Below are positions 29,112 to 42,700 of a stretch of DNA of 64,000 nucleotides, in pieces (position 1 is the stretch's first letter; every line of letters starts with the position of its first letter). The position numbers and the translations under genes are program-made. The notes under the pieces were generated by a model. It was not told the origin of the DNA and searched no databases. It saw only the letters and a program-made list of their open reading frames with translations. Source of the DNA: CAVVSQ01 sp963848825 (GTDB taxonomy: Bacteria > Planctomycetota > Planctomycetia > Gemmatales > Gemmataceae); assembly GCA_963848825.1 (NCBI GenBank), contig CAWKFA010000009.1, positions 682,001-746,000 of the forward strand. Direction: 5' to 3'.

Positions 29112-32100
29112 ATGCCCTGGCGGAAATGGTTTGTGCGAACGCTCGTTTACACCATCGTGGGAGGCTGCGCCGCGGGCGTTTTCGTCTATCAACGTTACAC
29201 CAACCCGACGGCGGTGCGCGCCCAGGTCCTCGCCAAGCTCAAGACCCAGTTTTCCGGCGCCGTGACCACGGTCGATTCCGCGCGACTGAGCATCCTGGGC
29301 GGCATCAGCGTCGAGGAAATGCGTCTGGCGCGCAAGGACGATCCCGACAAGAACGAAATCCTGCATGTCCCCGGCGCCATTCTTTATCATGACAAGGAAA
29401 AGATCCTCGACGGTGAACTGACATTTCGCCGTATCGAATTGCGCCATCCCCATCTTCACGTCGTCCGCGACAAAAATGGCGCCTGGAACATTCGGGGGCT
29501 CACGGGGCCGCTGCAACCCGACCTGCCATTGCCCACTATCCGCATTTATCAGGGTACGCTGGTCATCGAAGACCGCAGCGATGGTGGCACGGGCGCCCTG
29601 TTGGAGCTGACGAATGTCGATTTGCAGCTCATCAATGATCCGCTGGCCACCGTCACCATCGAGGGTTCGGCCCAGTCGGATGTGGCCGGCAAACTGCATG
29701 TGCAAGGCCAGTGGCAGCGCCGCACCCAGGAAATCACCCTTTCTCTCAAAGCCGAGCGCATCGCCCTGGGCGCCATCGCGCTCGACCGCTTGAACAGCCT
29801 GTGCCCACAAGGCACCCTCAAGGGCCTCAAGCTGGAGGGTACTGGCGACCTCAAGGCCGACATCGCCTATCGGCCCGAACTGAGCACGCCGTTGTCCTAC
29901 GATATCGCCCTGCACGTGACGCGGCGCCACGTTACAGCACCCGAAGCTGCCGCTGCCTCTCGAAGAGCTCGAGGCTTCATTCCGTTGCAGCGACGGCAGC
30001 ATCCAGGGGACAGCCAAGGCCCGCTCGGGCCCAACCGAGATCGAGGCGCCGGCGCCGCCCTGCTAACCAATCCCGATAATTTCTGTGAAGGCCACGTCGA
30101 GCTACGCCACCTGGAAATGGTCAAAGCGCTGTTCGAGAACTTGCCCGAGGAGGCGCGCAACTTTATCCCCTCTTCGCCAATGGGGCAGGCCACCTTTCGG
30201 GCCGACGTCGCCCGCCGTGACGGCGACTGGACGACGCTGGCTTCGGGCGAGCCTTCCCACATCCGGCTCAGTGCGGAATCGCTGGGGGTGACGTTTGAAA
30301 AATTCCCTTATCCGCTGGTGAATCTCAGCGGCACCGTGGACATGAACCTCATCACCCACCTGGTCCAGGTTGACGCCGTGGGCTACACACCGCATGCCGG
30401 CACGCCGCGGGCGGTTTTCGTCAAGGGGACCTGGCAGGGCAAGGGGGACCAGGCCGACTGCCGGTTCGAGATCGATGGGCGGGACATTCCGCTCGATGAG
30501 CGGGTCATCAAGGCGCTGCCTTCCAACGGACACCTCGACTTCAAAAAGCTTGCCAAGTCCTTCAACGCCACCGGCCAGGGGGACATCAAGGCGCTCATCC
30601 GCCACGAGCCGGGCGCCACCGAGTTTCATAATGAATATCACGCCTACTTTCACGATGCGACGATTCGCTGGGACCCTTTCCCCTATCCGCTCGAAAACAC
30701 CAGCGGCTACCTGGACATCTATCCCAAGTACTGGGAGTTTCGCGGCGGCCGCGGCACCCATGACGGCGGCGAGGTCCTGGTCCAGGGCGGCTCGCTTACC
30801 CGGGGCGATAAGCTTGCGGATGGACCGGCCGGGATCGTTCTTTTGATCAACGGCCATAAAATCCCCGCTGATGAAGAATTACGCAAGGCGCTGGGACCCA
30901 TCAAGCAACTGGCCAAGAGCTGGGAAATATTCCGGCCGAGCGGGATGCTTCATTTCAAGGCTCAGATCATTCAGCGTGGCGGCGTTCCCGAGGAAGAGCC
31001 CGAGGTCCTCGTCGATCTTGAGGGGGTAACGATCGAGCCGGTTTTCTTCCCCTTCGCGCTGCGGAAAATCGCGGGCAACTTTCATTATCACAAGAACAAG
31101 CTCGATATTCGCCAGGCCAGCGCCTATCACCAGGCGACCAGACTGGCGCTGGCGAGCGGCTTTGTTGAATTGCCGAAAACGGGCGGACAATACACCAAGC
31201 TGACCGGGCTCAAGGTAGACGACCTGACCGTGAATGAGGACCTGCTGCAGGCCCTTTCGGGGGAGTTGCGCGCGCCGTCGCCACCCTCAACCTGCGCGGC
31301 GTCCTGGCCATCGAAACCGACCTGATCGTCTCTCAGCGCGAGGGGGGCAGTCCTCCCGACGTCTGGTGGGATGGCACTTGCCGGCTCAAAAACGCCAAAC
31401 TCGCCACGGGCCTTGAATGGAGCAAGGTCACCGGCACGATTGGCCTGCTCGGACGCTACAACGGTACCAAGCTCGTGGGGGTCAACGGCGATATTCTCCT
31501 CGCCGAGGCGACGCTGCTGGGCCAGCCATTTCACGATGTCCATGTCAAGCTGCAAAGTCAGGACACCAGCCCCGACGTCCTACTCGTCGACCTACGCGCC
31601 CCTCTCTTCGGTGGTGATATTTCCGGGCAAGTGCGTATCGATTTCAATTCGACCCTGCGTTACGAGCTCAATCTCATGGGCTCGCAGCTCGATTTGGGCC
31701 AGTTCGGGCACCACAACCTCGGTCCCTCCTCCCAGCTCCAGGGCCTCGCCATGGCCCGGCTGCACCTGACCGGCACGGACAAGGGGAGCGACACCCTCGA
31801 CGGCTACGGCACGCTCGATGTACCCAAAGGGCAGCTTTATAATCTGCCGCTGCTCCTGGACCTTCTCAAGTTCATCGGTTTGCGTTCGCCCGATCATACC
31901 GCGTTCAATGAAATGCACGCCCAATTCGGCATCCACGGCCAACGCGTGAGCATGCAGAGCCTTGACATCCTCGGCAACGCGCTCAGCCTGACGGGCAAGG
32001 GGGAATTCAATCTCGACGGGACCGATGTGAAGCTCGATTTCTATCCGGGCTGGCCCTGGTTCAATCAGATCCTGCCGTCGCCGGTCAAAACCTGGCCCAA

Positions 32101-32299
32101 GGATCTGAGCCGTAACGTGCTCACGATTGAAATGCGCGGCAAGGTGACCGCCAATGAAAAGGACCGCAAGTTTACGATGAAGCCGGTGCCCGGAATTGTG
32201 GACCCGATCTTGCGGATTCCCAGCTCCCTGTTTGGGGCGCCCGCCGGGAATAACCGACCAGAGCCCCACTTGCTTCCCCAGTTGGGCACCACGAAATAA
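29112..32299 (+). CDS. AsmA/TamB-like large envelope protein
   Basis: The protein has about 1,060 residues with a single N-terminal membrane helix (RTLVYTIVGGCAAGVFVYQRY), then repetitive beta-rich sequence typical of the AsmA-like/DUF748 group of lipid-transfer bridge proteins. Late in the protein, GYGTLDVPKGQLYNLPLLLDLLKF resembles AsmA-like C-terminal domains. GAGGAG at 29100-29106 precedes the ATG at 29112. The frame breaks near 29940 and back near 30040-30060 (corrected: PKLPLPLEELEASFRCSDGS), and again near 31265 (LRAAVATLNLRGVLAIETD). It lies 46 bases upstream of an LptF/LptG-type permease, supporting a role in lipid or LPS-like transport across the envelope. Confidence 0.7.
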
Positions 32300-32345
32300 A
32301 ACCGACACCGCGGGACGATACGCGGTAGTCATCTAGGAGGCCGGC

Positions 32346-33546
32346 GTGTACTGGAGCATTTTGCACCGCATGATTTTTTGGGAGCTGCTGCGCGTTTTCT
32401 CGCTGGCGCTGGTGGCCCTCACGGGCATGCTGGTGATGGGGGGCGTGGTTGCGGAAGCGACCCAGCACGGGCTGGGGCCGATGCAGCTGCTCATGGCAAT
32501 TCCCCTGCTGATACCGAGCACCCTGCCCTACACCCTGCCGGCCACGACGCTCTTCGCCACCTGCGTGGTCTATGGCCGACTGGCTCATGACAATGAAATT
32601 CTCGCGCTCAAGGCGGCCGGCATCCATCTCTGGCACGTCATCTGGCCGGCGGCCCTGCTCGGCGTGCTCACCAGCGGCCTGACCACGTTCCTCTCGCTGG
32701 ACCTGATTCCGACGACGCATCATCAACTGCGCACTCTCTTCATCAGCGACGTGGAAGAGTTCCTCTACGGGATGCTCAAACGGGAAGGGAGCATTCATCA
32801 TTCGAAAATGCCTTACACGATCTATGTCCAGCGCGTGCAGGGCGCAAGCTGCTCGATGCCCTGTTCATGCGCCGCGATCCCAAGGACCAGCACTACGACT
32901 TCATCGCCTGGGCGCGAGGCAGAGCTCCTCGTCGATTTGCCGCAGAAAAAAATCCACGTCCACATGCACCACTGCTACATCATCAATGACAACGGTACCG
33001 ACGACGTCTATGTCGAGGACAAGGTATGGCCGATGGACCTGCCGACGGACATCACCGACGCCGGCAAAAAATCCAGCGCCCGCGCCATGACCTGGCTGGA
33101 AATCTACGATGAAATGTACAAGCTCGAGTACGACAAGCAGCGCTACATCGAAGAGATCGCGGCGCACCAGGCCGTCATCAACAGCGGCCAGGCCCCTTCC
33201 CATTTCGAGGATGCCGTTAAAAACCGCATACGCGAGGTGAGACACATCGAAACCAAGCTTCACTTCCTGGAAACCGAGCTCCACATGCGGCCTGCGCTCG
33301 CAATGGGCTGCCTCTGCTTCGTTCTCGTCGGCTGCCCGGTCGGCATCTGGTTTAGCCGTAGCGACTATCTTAGCGCCTTCATCACCTGCTTCTTGCCGAT
33401 CGTGGTGATCTATTATCCCCTCATGTTATGCGGCATCAACCTCTCGAAGCTCGGCAAGCTCAATCCCTGGGTGCTCATCTGGAGTCGCCGATGTCCTCAT
33501 GGCCCTCATCGCCGCCGGCTTGTTCCGCAAATTGCTGAAGAATTGA
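32346..33546 (+). CDS. LptF/LptG (YjgP/YjgQ) family permease
   Basis: This is a permease of about 400 residues with two N-terminal helices, a large extracytoplasmic domain and three or four C-terminal helices (LAMGCLCFVLVGCPVGIWF, then AFITCFLPIVVIYYPLMLCG). Typical LptF/LptG sequences include EILALKAAGIHLWHVIWPA. LptF and LptG are the membrane halves of the ABC exporter that pulls lipopolysaccharide from the inner membrane. The GTG start at 32346 has AGGAGG five bases before it. The frame breaks near 32835 and 32920, and once near 33485, after which the ending reads ADVLMALIAAGLFRKLLKN with a stop at 33544-33546. No second permease is adjacent. Confidence 0.82.
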
Positions 33547-33673
33547 CCGCCCGTGCGTCACGATTTTGAGCGTGACGGCTCGGGCTTCGCACTGACCTCG
33601 TCTGCATATGTCGTCACGGATCCGTCTGGGTCAATGTCGTAACTCCGGATCGGCCATAATCTTTTTTCTTTTT

Positions 33674-33706
33674 TTATACACTCTCACGTCCGGTTTCGTA
33701 TAAAAT
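33674..33706 (+). promoter_or_regulatory. Possible promoter of the giant surface-protein gene
   Basis: In an AT-rich stretch upstream of the giant gene, TTATAC at 33674-33679 and TATAAA at 33699-33704 are separated by 19 bases, a little longer than ideal. The start codon is about 50 bases downstream. Poly-T at 33661-33675 could instead belong to a terminator of the permease gene. Confidence 0.3.
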
Positions 33707-33754
33707 CGCGTCCTCGTACGTAGTATCCGCAAGTCATCGGCAAAGGACCTCTCC

Positions 33755-36700
33755 ATGTTTTGGCACTGGTGGCGCAAGTAGGCTCGTTTCTGTTCACGAA
33801 GTCCGGCAAACGTTGCGCCTGCCCACGCCAGCCAGGCCCGCGCGCCATAAATCCAGTCTGCTAGTCGAGTTGCTCGAAGATCGCCTGGTACCTGCCTCCC
33901 CGTAAATACATGGCTCGGCACGGATGCTTATCCCACCCTTCAGCAGGGATTGGTCGGCCAATATTGGCAAGTGCGAACGGCGGCTCCGGCCCGACTAACC
34001 GATTTACCGAAACACAAACCGGCATGATCCTTAAAAGCAGCGGCGCCGCCAGTTGGATCGGCAGCCCGACCTATGCGCCCGCCAATGTCAACCCGCAAGG
34101 CCCCATCCCCATGACGGGGATCCTCAACTTCCCCAATGTCGCGGCCAACGCCTTCACCGATGCGCTCAGCAACGTCTACGTGAGCAAGAGCACCTTTCCG
34201 GGCAATCCCGGCGACGCCAGCAACGCCGACAATCTCGCGGCCCGCTGGTATGGCTACATCTACATTCCGAGCAACGGTATTGCCAATGGTAACGGGCCTA
34301 ACCCCATTGCCTTTCGCATTGGCAGCGACGATGGCAGCACGGTTTACATCGATGGTGGCACCAGCGGCGCCTCCGGGGTCAATTTCACTACGCCAGGCAC
34401 CGGCAGCAACCCGCAAATCAACAACAGCACTTACCAGGGTGTCACTTTCAAGAGCGTCACGCTCAACCTGACGCCTGGACTGCACGCCATCGACGTTGAA
34501 TATTTCAATGGCACCGGTGGCGGTTCCATGAACTTCAACTGGGACCCTCTGGGCGGCAATGCCTGGGTGACGGTACCAGCCAGTTCGTACTCCAGCCCGG
34601 CCGCGCCCCCCACGGGAAACAACGGGGGCAATGGCTGGAGCAACAACTGGAGCGATCCGCACAACTGGTCCCTGGGGCACGCCCCGCAAACGGGCGATAC
34701 GCTGGTCTTTGACACAACGGCGCCCTGGATTCAATCCCAACGGCTCCGTCAGCACCGGCTCGCAGTTGATCGCCACCGATCAGGTTGCCTTCCTGGGCAC
34801 CGTGGGCAACTTGACCCTCGCCTACAACGGCGCCCAGAATAAGTCCGACCTGATCACTTTCAACCCGGTCACGGGCCTGGCGAGCCTCGTTTACAATTCC
34901 AGTCCCTCCAGTGCCGACGTCGCCACGTTTAGCCGTGCGATCGGCGCCACCAGCTTCACTTATAATGGGGCGGCCTCGGCGTCCGACCTGTTCCGCTTTA
35001 CGCAAGTCCAGGGGACCACGGCCATCACTTATAATGGCGCTGCCTCTGCGGATGACGTCGTTTCCTTCTCGCAATCGTCCGGAACGGTGACGTTGTCTTA
35101 TAACGGTGCGAATGCGCCCGCGCCCTTCGCCTTCGCGCCAGGCACCACGCCCGACCAGTTCCAGTCCTACCTGGCGTCGGTACCCGGTTTGACCGGCGCC
35201 GGGGCCGTCGCCGTGTCGGGCAACCCGGGCGGGCCCTTTAATGTCCACTTCGCCGGCGTTGCCGGCGGCGCCAGCCTGGCCGTGGCATCCGGCCCCGCGA
35301 CGATCAGCCAGGCCTTCTTCTATTCGGTTAACACCACCCCGGCCCAGTTGCAGAGCTATCTCGCCTCCATCCCGGCCCTGGCCGGGGTGAATGCGGTGGC
35401 GGTGAATGGTTTGCTGGGTGGACCGTTCAATATCAATTTCGGCACGGGCCTGGTTGGCGGCAGCCAGCTCGTCGCGAGCGGCGCCGTGAGCCTGTCACAA
35501 GCCTTCCTCGATACGCCGAACACCACATCAGCCAATTTTCAGGCCTATCTTGCCTCGATTCCCGGCTTGACGGCCGCCAGCGCGGTAAGCGTCAACGGAG
35601 CCGTGGGTGGGCCCTTCAATATCGGCTTTGGCACCGGCGTTACCGGGGGCAACAAGCTCGTCGCCGTGGCCGGTGGCAACGCGACGCTCGCCGCCGGCGC
35701 CTTCGCGAACTCGACTTCGGCGACCGCGGCCAACGTTCAGGCCTATCTCGCGTCCATCCCGGCCCTCGCAGCCGTGGGAGCGGTCACTGTCAACGCGACG
35801 GCGGCCGGAGGCCCTTACACGGTTTCCTACGGCAGCGGCATTGCCGGTGATCCCCTTCTCACGGTGGTGGGCTCCATGGGGGCGACCATTGCCGCCGCGC
35901 CCGGTTTCGCGTTTTCGGCCGGCACTACCACCGCTCAATTTGCCGCTTATCTCGCCACGCTGCCGGGCTTGGCGGCTGCCGGCGCGGTCACGGTGACTGG
36001 CACCACCGGCGGGCCTTTCAACGTCGCGTATGGCGCGGGCGTCACGGGCGGCTCGTTGCTCACGGTAGTTAACAGCGGCCCCGGCATCGTTACCCAGCAA
36101 TATTCGGCGGCTTCGCCGGGCGGCAGCATTCTCAACCCGATCAATGATGAAGTGGGCCTGACCGTCAATGGCATCCTGTTCAATAATGACGGGTTCCTTA
36201 GCTCGCCCTGGTACCTGACCGGCAATACTATCACCATCAAGAACACCGATAGCACACTCACCAACGGTATCACCAACACTACAGCGAGTTATCCGAGCAA
36301 CCCGGGGCTTTTTCCTCCCAACTCGCCGCCGATCACCACCGTGATCGCCCTGGGCCAAAACGCCAGCGTTAACGGGCCCATTGTGTTGAGTTCGGCGGCC
36401 ACGATTACCGATGATGGCCCGGCCCCGACCAGTGTTACCGCCGCCCAGATTTCGCTGCTTATTAGCTCCGCCATCAATCTGAATGGTAACACGCTCACAT
36501 CTGGCCCAAGCGCCACCACCATGTCCAGCGGCGTGACCGATGTCGGCCTCACTGACCTTGCCGGCACGATTTCATTCACCGGCATGACCAACACCAACTC
36601 GCTTGTCGAGGCCGGCTACGGCATTCTCGAAGTCTCCGCCAGCAATACCTTCGACGGCAAGACCAGTGTGACGAGCGGGGTGCTCATCGACGCGGCCACC

Positions 36701-39700
36701 AACGGCCTGGGGTCAAACACCAGCAGCACCAAGACGGTCAACAACACCAACTTGTTCCCCATACCCGGCTTCCCAAGCTCAGGCGCGGCCCTGGGCTTCG
36801 CCTTCGGCGGTGATAACGCCGCTTATGCGACGGGCATCGCCATCAACGGCATCGGCCTGAACTCCCCGCTGATTTATACCGGCGCCCTTGTCAGCGCCGA
36901 CGGCAACCCGAATACCTTTGCGGGACCCATTACCCTGACCGCCAATGCGACGCTGGGCGCGTTTACCGGTTCGCTCACACTCACAGGGCCCATCGCCCTG
37001 GGTTCTAACACGCTGACCTTGAGCAACACCAACAACCTGGTCCTGAACGGCGGCTTGAATGGCTCCGGCGCTGCCGCCCTTGTTAAAAACGGCTCCGGCA
37101 CGGCCACGCTGGGCCACGATAATTCCGCCTTCGGCACGGGCGGCGCCGGTGGTTCCACGACCGGCCTGGTCGCCGGCGGCGGTATTCAGATCAACAATGG
37201 CATTCTCGCCGTCACGGCCAACCAGGCGCTGGCGCCGTCACCGACACGCTCACCTTCGCGGGAGCGGGCCAGTATGTGCTTGCCTACAATGGCGCTTCCA
37301 TTGGACCACTGGCTTACACCGCGGCCACCACGGCCGCGCAGCTACAGGCCTATCTGACGACCATCCCCGGCCTGGCCGCCTTGCCGGCTGCCAACGTCGT
37401 CGGCGGCAATGGTGGGCCCTTCACGATTTTCGGCGCCGCTGTCGCCGTCGTGAGCGGCAATGCGACCAGCACCGTAAATGCCAATCAGAACACCGTTTCC
37501 ATGCAAAGCGGCGCCTCGCTCGGCATGAGTAACGTCAATTATCTCGCGCAGCAGCCGGTGACCATGTTCGGTTCCGGAGTGGCCAACGGTTCCACGTCCG
37601 ACGGGCGCTGGTTGGGCTCGGCGGTACTAGCTATTTTGGCGGGGCCCTGGTGGGCAACGGCGTGGACGTCTATGTTGGCGCCACGGCCGGCACTTTGACC
37701 CTGGGGAACAACGGCGCGCCGATCAATCTGACGGCCAATGATCTTTACTTCGTCGGCCCGGCCGGCCTGGTCGTGTTGAATACACCGATCATCAGCAATG
37801 CGGCCGGCTCGGTGGCGCCGCTGGCGGCTCGACGGACAATATTTTCAAAAGCGGCCTGGGTACGGCTCGTCTCGCCTTGGCGAGTCCTAACTTCCTGGGC
37901 ACTACCACGATCATTAACGGCGTGCTGCAGGCTGCCGCGGACAAGGCCTTTGGCGATGGGACCCACAGCGCCGTCATCGTGCAAACAATGCGCCACCACC
38001 AGTGGCGCCGTCGGCCTGTTCAGTTCCAGCAGCCTCAACTACGCCACCAACCAACCTCTTTCGCTGGTCGGCTCCGGTACTGGCAACGGCGCACTCGAAA
38101 ATATTGCCGGCACCAACACTTTCAATGGTGTTCTTTCCTTCACGGGGGCCGCCGTCATCGGTTCGGATGCCAATACTTTGGTTCTGACGCAAAACATCAG
38201 CCAAACCAAGCCGCTCACCTTCACCGGCGCGGGCAACACCGTTGTGAGTGGGTCCATCACCACCGGCCTTTCCTCCGTCACGCCGGGCCTGGTCGAAAGT
38301 CAAAGCAGCCTGGCGGCAGACTTCACGTCAACCATTGGCAACATCAGCGGCACGGACACCGTTCTGTGGCCCATCATGGGTACGACTTCGTCGTCGGTAC
38401 CGGCCACCTATGGCTATTATCCCGTGGGACGACATCTCTGGTCCAACTCCGCCACCTGGATCTACCAGGGCCTTATCAATGTGCCCAATTTGACCAACGC
38501 AGTCGTCAACTACACCAGCGCCAATCCCGGCTCCATCACGCTCTCCTACAACGGTCAATCAATCGGCCCCTTCAGCTATGATCCCAATCCAAACACGGGC
38601 ACGACGGCCGATAACTTTTTAAGCTACATTCAGAACCTGCCCGGCATTCCCACGGCGGCGACGCAGAACAATACGTCCGGCACGGTGAACGTGACGGGAA
38701 GCACGGGCGGCCCCTTCACCGTCGTGTTCCCAACCGGCATGGCGGCCGCCAATCTGCTCACCGTCTCCTCGGGGCCGGCCAATATCGTCCGCACCGCGAC
38801 GGGCACGGGATATCTCTCCTTTGCCAAGGCAATTGACGATTCGGCGCAGATCATGATCGATGGCGCCGTCGTCTTGAAGAGCACCACCTATAGCCAAAGC
38901 CTGGGCTCCGGCGAATTAACGCTCACCGCCGGCTTCCATGCCATCGACATCCGCGTCGCGAATGCGGGCGGCGGCGCCGGCGCCGACGGCAGTAACTCGA
39001 ATGGCTGGTCAGGCTTTACCGCCGGGCCATCCCCCGCCAATACCATCCCGGATGCCAATCTGAATAACTACGGCAAAGGTATCGTTTATCGCATTGACCA
39101 GGGGCCGAACGACCCGGCGGGAATCTTTGTCGGCAACCGCACCAATGGCGCCACCGACTTCCCCGTGGGCACGCCGGGCATCGGTACCAGCAGCAATGGC
39201 ATTCCCGGTACCGGCGACGCGGGCTTCGACTACACCGTTCCCGTCGACCCGGGCGACGGCAGTCTGTTCGGCATCCCGCTGACTTTTTCCAAGGCCGGCG
39301 CGGGCACCTTGCAGTTGACGTCTCCCACGCTTACTTTCACCAGCTCCACGACGGTTCTGCAGGGCACTTTGCTGATTGACTCCGCCTTGACAAACAGTCC
39401 GGTGACCGTCAACAGCGGTGCCTTTTTGGGGGGTACCGGTTCCTTCGTCAAAGCGCTGGCCGCCAACGGCGCCCTGGTTCCGGGCGATAGTGGCTTGACT
39501 GCCGTGGGCACTATGACCGCGAGCGGGGCCACCACCTTCAGTGCAACCGGCGGCTATGACCTGTTTCTCGCCGGCAACACCGCCAACTCCACGAGCGCCA
39601 ATAGCAAACTGGTTGTCGGTTTGAATGGCAGCTTGAGTCTCGGCGGCGCCAACCTCACCATCAATTTTGCGAGTTCTTATGTGCCGAATGTGGGGGACAC

Positions 39701-42700
39701 CTACACGATCATCACCGATAGCGGTGCTGACGACGGTACGAAGTTCGCCACGTTCACCAGCGGCGGCGTTACGTCCGCCATCGTGGCGAACGCATTACTC
39801 ACCACCAACGCGATCACGCACATTCAAACCAAATATCTGCTCGCCTATGCCCAGGGCGGCCCGGGTCATAATAATGTGACCTTGACGGTCACGCAGACCT
39901 CCGGCGTCGCGACCCATCTGCAAATCACCACCAGCGCCGCCAGCGTGGCGGCGGGTTCACCACTCACCGTCACGGTTACCGCGCTTGATGCCAACAACCT
40001 CAATGCCGCCAATTACACGGGATTGCTCCACTGGACCAGCACGGATACGGCGGCGCTGGGCAACGGTCTATTGCCGCCAACCTACCTCTTTACCTCCGGA
40101 CTGACAGCCGGTACGGACAATGGCATTCATACTTTCGCCAATGTCCTGTTCACCACGGCAGGCCCGGAGACGTTGACCGCGGCCGACCAGAATGGCGTGA
40201 CCGGCACCAGCGCCGCCGTGACGGTCTCCCCCCTGGCACAAACAGCGCGCCTTGGCGTGGTGCCGGCCTCCTTGCTGTCGAGCCTTGGCGCGGTCATGAC
40301 TTTCACCGTCTCCGCCGCCGATATCTTTGGCAATACGACCACGGCTTACACGGGGACGATTCAGCTTTCCAGCTCGGACGGCGCGGCCACGTTTCAGGGC
40401 TCGGGAATCGTCAACAATGGCGGGCTTTACCCTTTACACCTTCGTCGCCGCCGACAAGGGCGTTCATACGTTCACGAATGGCGTGACCTTGAACACCTTT
40501 GGCCAACAAACGGTCGTGGCGCATGATACCAGTACGCTGAGCCTGGCTGGCACCAGCGCCGCCATCAGTGTCAGCACGCAGGCCCAAAAAATCGTGCTTA
40601 CCCCCTTGATCTTCAACACCTCGGCTGGCGCCTCTCTGGCGGTCATGGCTCAGGCACAGGACAATAGCGGCAACCCCGCGACGGGCTATAGCGGCACGGC
40701 CACCATCAGCGTCAGTGGCGGCGGAGCGACCTTCCCCGCCACGGTCAATCTCGTCAATGGCAGCGCGGCCTTCACGGTTATCTTCACCACTGCCGGCGGG
40801 CCTTTTACCATCTCGGCCAACGACACCATCAACGCCATCTCCGGAACCAGCGGCAATATCACGGTCACACCCTCGACGGCGACGGCATTCACCGTCTCGG
40901 CGGCTGCCGGCGTCCAAATTACCAGGCGCCCCGTTCAACGTCACGGTGACGGCGGTCGATCTCTACAACAACATCGCCACCAGCTATGCGGGGACGATCA
41001 AGCTCACAAGTTCCGATTTGAACGCCCCGTTATTACTTGCCAATTATAAGTTCACCGTGGGCGCAGGTGCAGACAATGGCGTGCACACATTCCCCGTCAC
41101 GCTCAAAACGGGCGGCTCGCAAAGCGTCATGGCCACGGACATCGGTTCGACGAACCCGATCATCGCCGGCAGCAGTTCCGCCATCACCGAACGCGGGCTG
41201 ATCGTGACGGCGTTCACACCAACACCGACAGGTTTCGTGGCCACCTTCAGCAAGCCGTTCGTGCCCTCGGACCTCTTCCTCTTCAATGGCAACAAGACTA
41301 CCGTCGCGGACATCACCATGAATGGCGGCCTCGCCAGCAATGGCAGTCACGCCTCGATCGGCCACATCAATGGCACGATGTTGATCGATCCGACGAACTC
41401 CATCATCACCTTCAAGGCAACCTCAAGTATCTTGCAGGAAAAGAATGGCCTGGTATTTCCAGCCGACTCCAATTTCAACTCGGTGGTACTTCCGGACGCG
41501 ACTTACACCATTAACCTGGTGAGCGGTTCAGGAACCAACGGCTTCCTCGACTCTTTTGGACAGGGGCTCGACGGTAACAATAACGGCGGGCGTGCCAACT
41601 TCGTCACCACCTTCACGACCCACTACCAGGCCAGCCTTACGCCCGTGCTGGGCGTGCCCGATTTCGCCCGCGGCCCGGACAGCAACAGTGGCGGCAACGT
41701 GGTCTTTGGCAATGTCGCCACGATCGAAGTGCCCAATCAGGTGGCGGCGGGAATCCCCATCACGCTTTACAACTTTCCCAATGTCACCGATGTCACCTTC
41801 ACCCTGGCCTACAACCCTTCGCTGCTGGCGCAAATCGGTGCCCTGGGCGGCTCCCACAGCGACGCCAGCGATGCCACGTCGAACCTCGTCCTGGTGTCGA
41901 GCGCCGGCGGGCTCGCCACTTTTCACTACACCGATTCCAAGGCCGTTTCCGCCACCCCGGACAGTCCTCTTGTCCTGGGCGACTTGATCGCCGTCGTGCC
42001 TTCCAAGAATAACGCGGCCGCCTTGAGCCTCTACCAGGTCAAGGAGCAACTCCAGCTCGGCAGCATTGTGATCAATGGCAATGCCAGCAGTGGTGCCGTC
42101 AGTTCGAGCGCGGTGCATGTGAATGCCTATTTCGGCGACGTAAACGCCGACGGCGTACTCGACGGCCTGGACCTTCTGGCCGCGGATAATGTGGCCACCG
42201 GTGCCGCCACGGGGTTTGCTGCGTTCACCCAGACGGACCCGGTGCTTGTCGGCGACGTGGCTGGCGACCTGTCGGTGGATGCGGGGGACGTCAGTACGAT
42301 CGACGCCTTCGTCGTGCAACTGGCGCCGTCAGCAGATTCCGGTGCCACCCACGAAACTACTGCCCACCAATCCCAATTATGTCAATCCAGGCACTCTTCA
42401 TTCGCCCAATGCGGCGGACCCGACCTTGAGCCTGGCCGTAATCCCGCCGCCCGTCGCCGCGTCGGGGCGAACGGTCGAGGTACAGGTTCAGCTCGATCAT
42501 CCCCGGCCAGAGGGTAGCACGGGACTTACCGAAGCAGTGCTGGCGCTCACCTACGATCCCGCCAGCTTGAATTTAACCGCCGCGGACATCAGGCTAGGCT
42601 CCATTCCGAGCAATGCCACTGGCTGGCAACTCCTGGCCGTGGTCGATTCGATAACTGGCCAGATCGGCATCGAGCTTTACAGCCTGACCCCCATTGTGGA

